A stretch of 13,431 nt of DNA from Pseudomonadota bacterium. Lineage in GTDB: Bacteria; Pseudomonadota; Alphaproteobacteria; Rhizobiales; Xanthobacteraceae. The notes beneath the pieces are model-generated. The model had not been told where the DNA came from and searched no databases. It saw only the letters and a list, made by a program, of their open reading frames with translations. The stretch covers positions 1 to 13,431 of the forward strand of contig JAEWHT010000406.1 in assembly GCA_023387695.1 (NCBI GenBank), given 5' to 3'. The translations under genes were made by a program, and so were the position numbers. The stretch's first letter is position 1; each line of letters opens with the position of its first letter. Positions 12,880-13,431 of this stretch are shown piece by piece.

Positions 12880-13431
12880 ATCCAGCAACGTCGGCCGGTC
12901 CGCTTGTAGCGACGGCCCCCAAGGGCATCCTGGATCCGTCGACCGGCCGCCCGGTCGGAGCCAATGATCCGTTCTTCCTCGAGGTCAATTCCGAGCTGTC
13001 CGACAAGGGCTTCTTCACGGCCGCGACCGACGACCTCATCACCTGGGCCCGTACCGGCTCGCTGATGTGGATGACCTTCGGTCTCGCTTGCTGCGCGGTC
13101 GAGATGATGCAGGTGTCGATGCCGCGCTATGACGTCGAGCGCTTCGGCTTCGCCCCGCGTGCCTCGCCGCGCCAGTCGGACGTGATGATCGTCGCGGGCA
13201 CGCTGACCAACAAGATGGCGCCGGCATTGCGCAAGGTCTACGACCAGGTGCCTGAGCCGCGCTACGTCATCTCGATGGGCTCGTGCGCCAATGGCGGCGG
13301 CTATTATCACTACGCCTATTCCGTGGTGCGCGGCTGCGACCGCATCGTGCCCATCGACATCTACGTGCCCGGCTGCCCGCCCTCGGCGGAAGCGCTGCTT
13401 TACGGCATCCTTCTCCTGCAGAAGAAGATAC
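12870..13431 (+). CDS. nuoB: NADH-quinone oxidoreductase subunit B, partial
   Basis: Peripheral-arm subunit of complex I that holds the terminal [4Fe-4S] cluster N2, which passes electrons to quinone. 187 residues are visible and the frame runs off the right edge. All four cluster ligands can be seen: the tandem Cys74-Cys75 in GLACCAVEMM, Cys139 in GSCANGGG and Cys169 in VPGCPPSAE. The quinone-facing region PRYDVERFGFAPRASPRQSD is intact. A roughly 50-residue N-terminal extension before the conserved core (DKGFFTAATDDLITWAR) is usual in alphaproteobacteria. ATG 12870 lies inside the end of nuoA, with an AAAGG about ten bases upstream, indicating translational coupling. Confidence 0.96.
   Translation, partial: MGLNPATSAGPLVATAPKGILDPSTGRPVGANDPFFLEVNSELSDKGFFTAATDDLITWARTGSLMWMTFGLACCAVEMMQVSMPRYDVERFGFAPRASPRQSDVMIVAGTLTNKMAPALRKVYDQVPEPRYVISMGSCANGGGYYHYAYSVVRGCDRIVPIDIYVPGCPPSAEALLYGILLLQKKI

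Overview
The window is GC-rich alphaproteobacterial chromosome, most probably Bradyrhizobium or a close relative. This is inferred from protein style (HU, TPR/SPINDLY glycosyltransferase, NuoA/NuoB), strong third-position G/C bias with long antisense shadow frames, an encoded CCA on the tRNA, and an Irr-type iron box. I ran no database search. Every stretch longer than about 250 bases carries a gene, and no insertion sequence, integrase, CRISPR array or phage gene is visible.

Left part (1-1336, minus strand): the N-terminal half of peptidase T (pepT, cut by the window edge), an HU-family nucleoid protein, and a tRNA-Asp(GTC) with a plausible promoter. Centre-left (1537-4062): a 741-residue TPR plus SPINDLY/OGT-type glycosyltransferase on the plus strand, facing a 67-residue single-helix membrane protein on the minus strand; a hairpin terminator lies between them.

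Centre (4300-8442): an exported alpha/beta hydrolase on the plus strand runs tail-to-tail, with overlapping stop codons, into a minus-strand pair made of a Rieske non-heme iron oxygenase and a Spinster-type MFS transporter. A MarR-family regulator is transcribed divergently from the oxygenase. This looks like a small regulated module for uptake or efflux and oxidation of an aromatic or phenolic compound, with dyad symmetries in the shared promoter region. No ferredoxin or reductase partner is present.

Right part (8475-12265, plus strand): an iron-acquisition operon made of a TonB-dependent siderophore receptor, a PepSY-type inner-membrane protein likely to reduce the ferric siderophore, and a translationally coupled 76-residue two-helix membrane protein. 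Upstream sits an array of TCTAAGA elements at an exact 12-bp period that also forms overlapping dyads resembling the rhizobial Irr iron-control element. The layout resembles the Bradyrhizobium fegAB ferrichrome locus, but I do not assign those names firmly. The window ends with the start of the respiratory complex I operon, nuoA and partial nuoB, overlapping by 10 bases.

Most of the window is conventional. The least explained parts are the phased iron-box array, the small membrane protein that ends the siderophore operon, the orphan Rieske module with its candidate operators, and a run of hairpins in the leader of the exported hydrolase.
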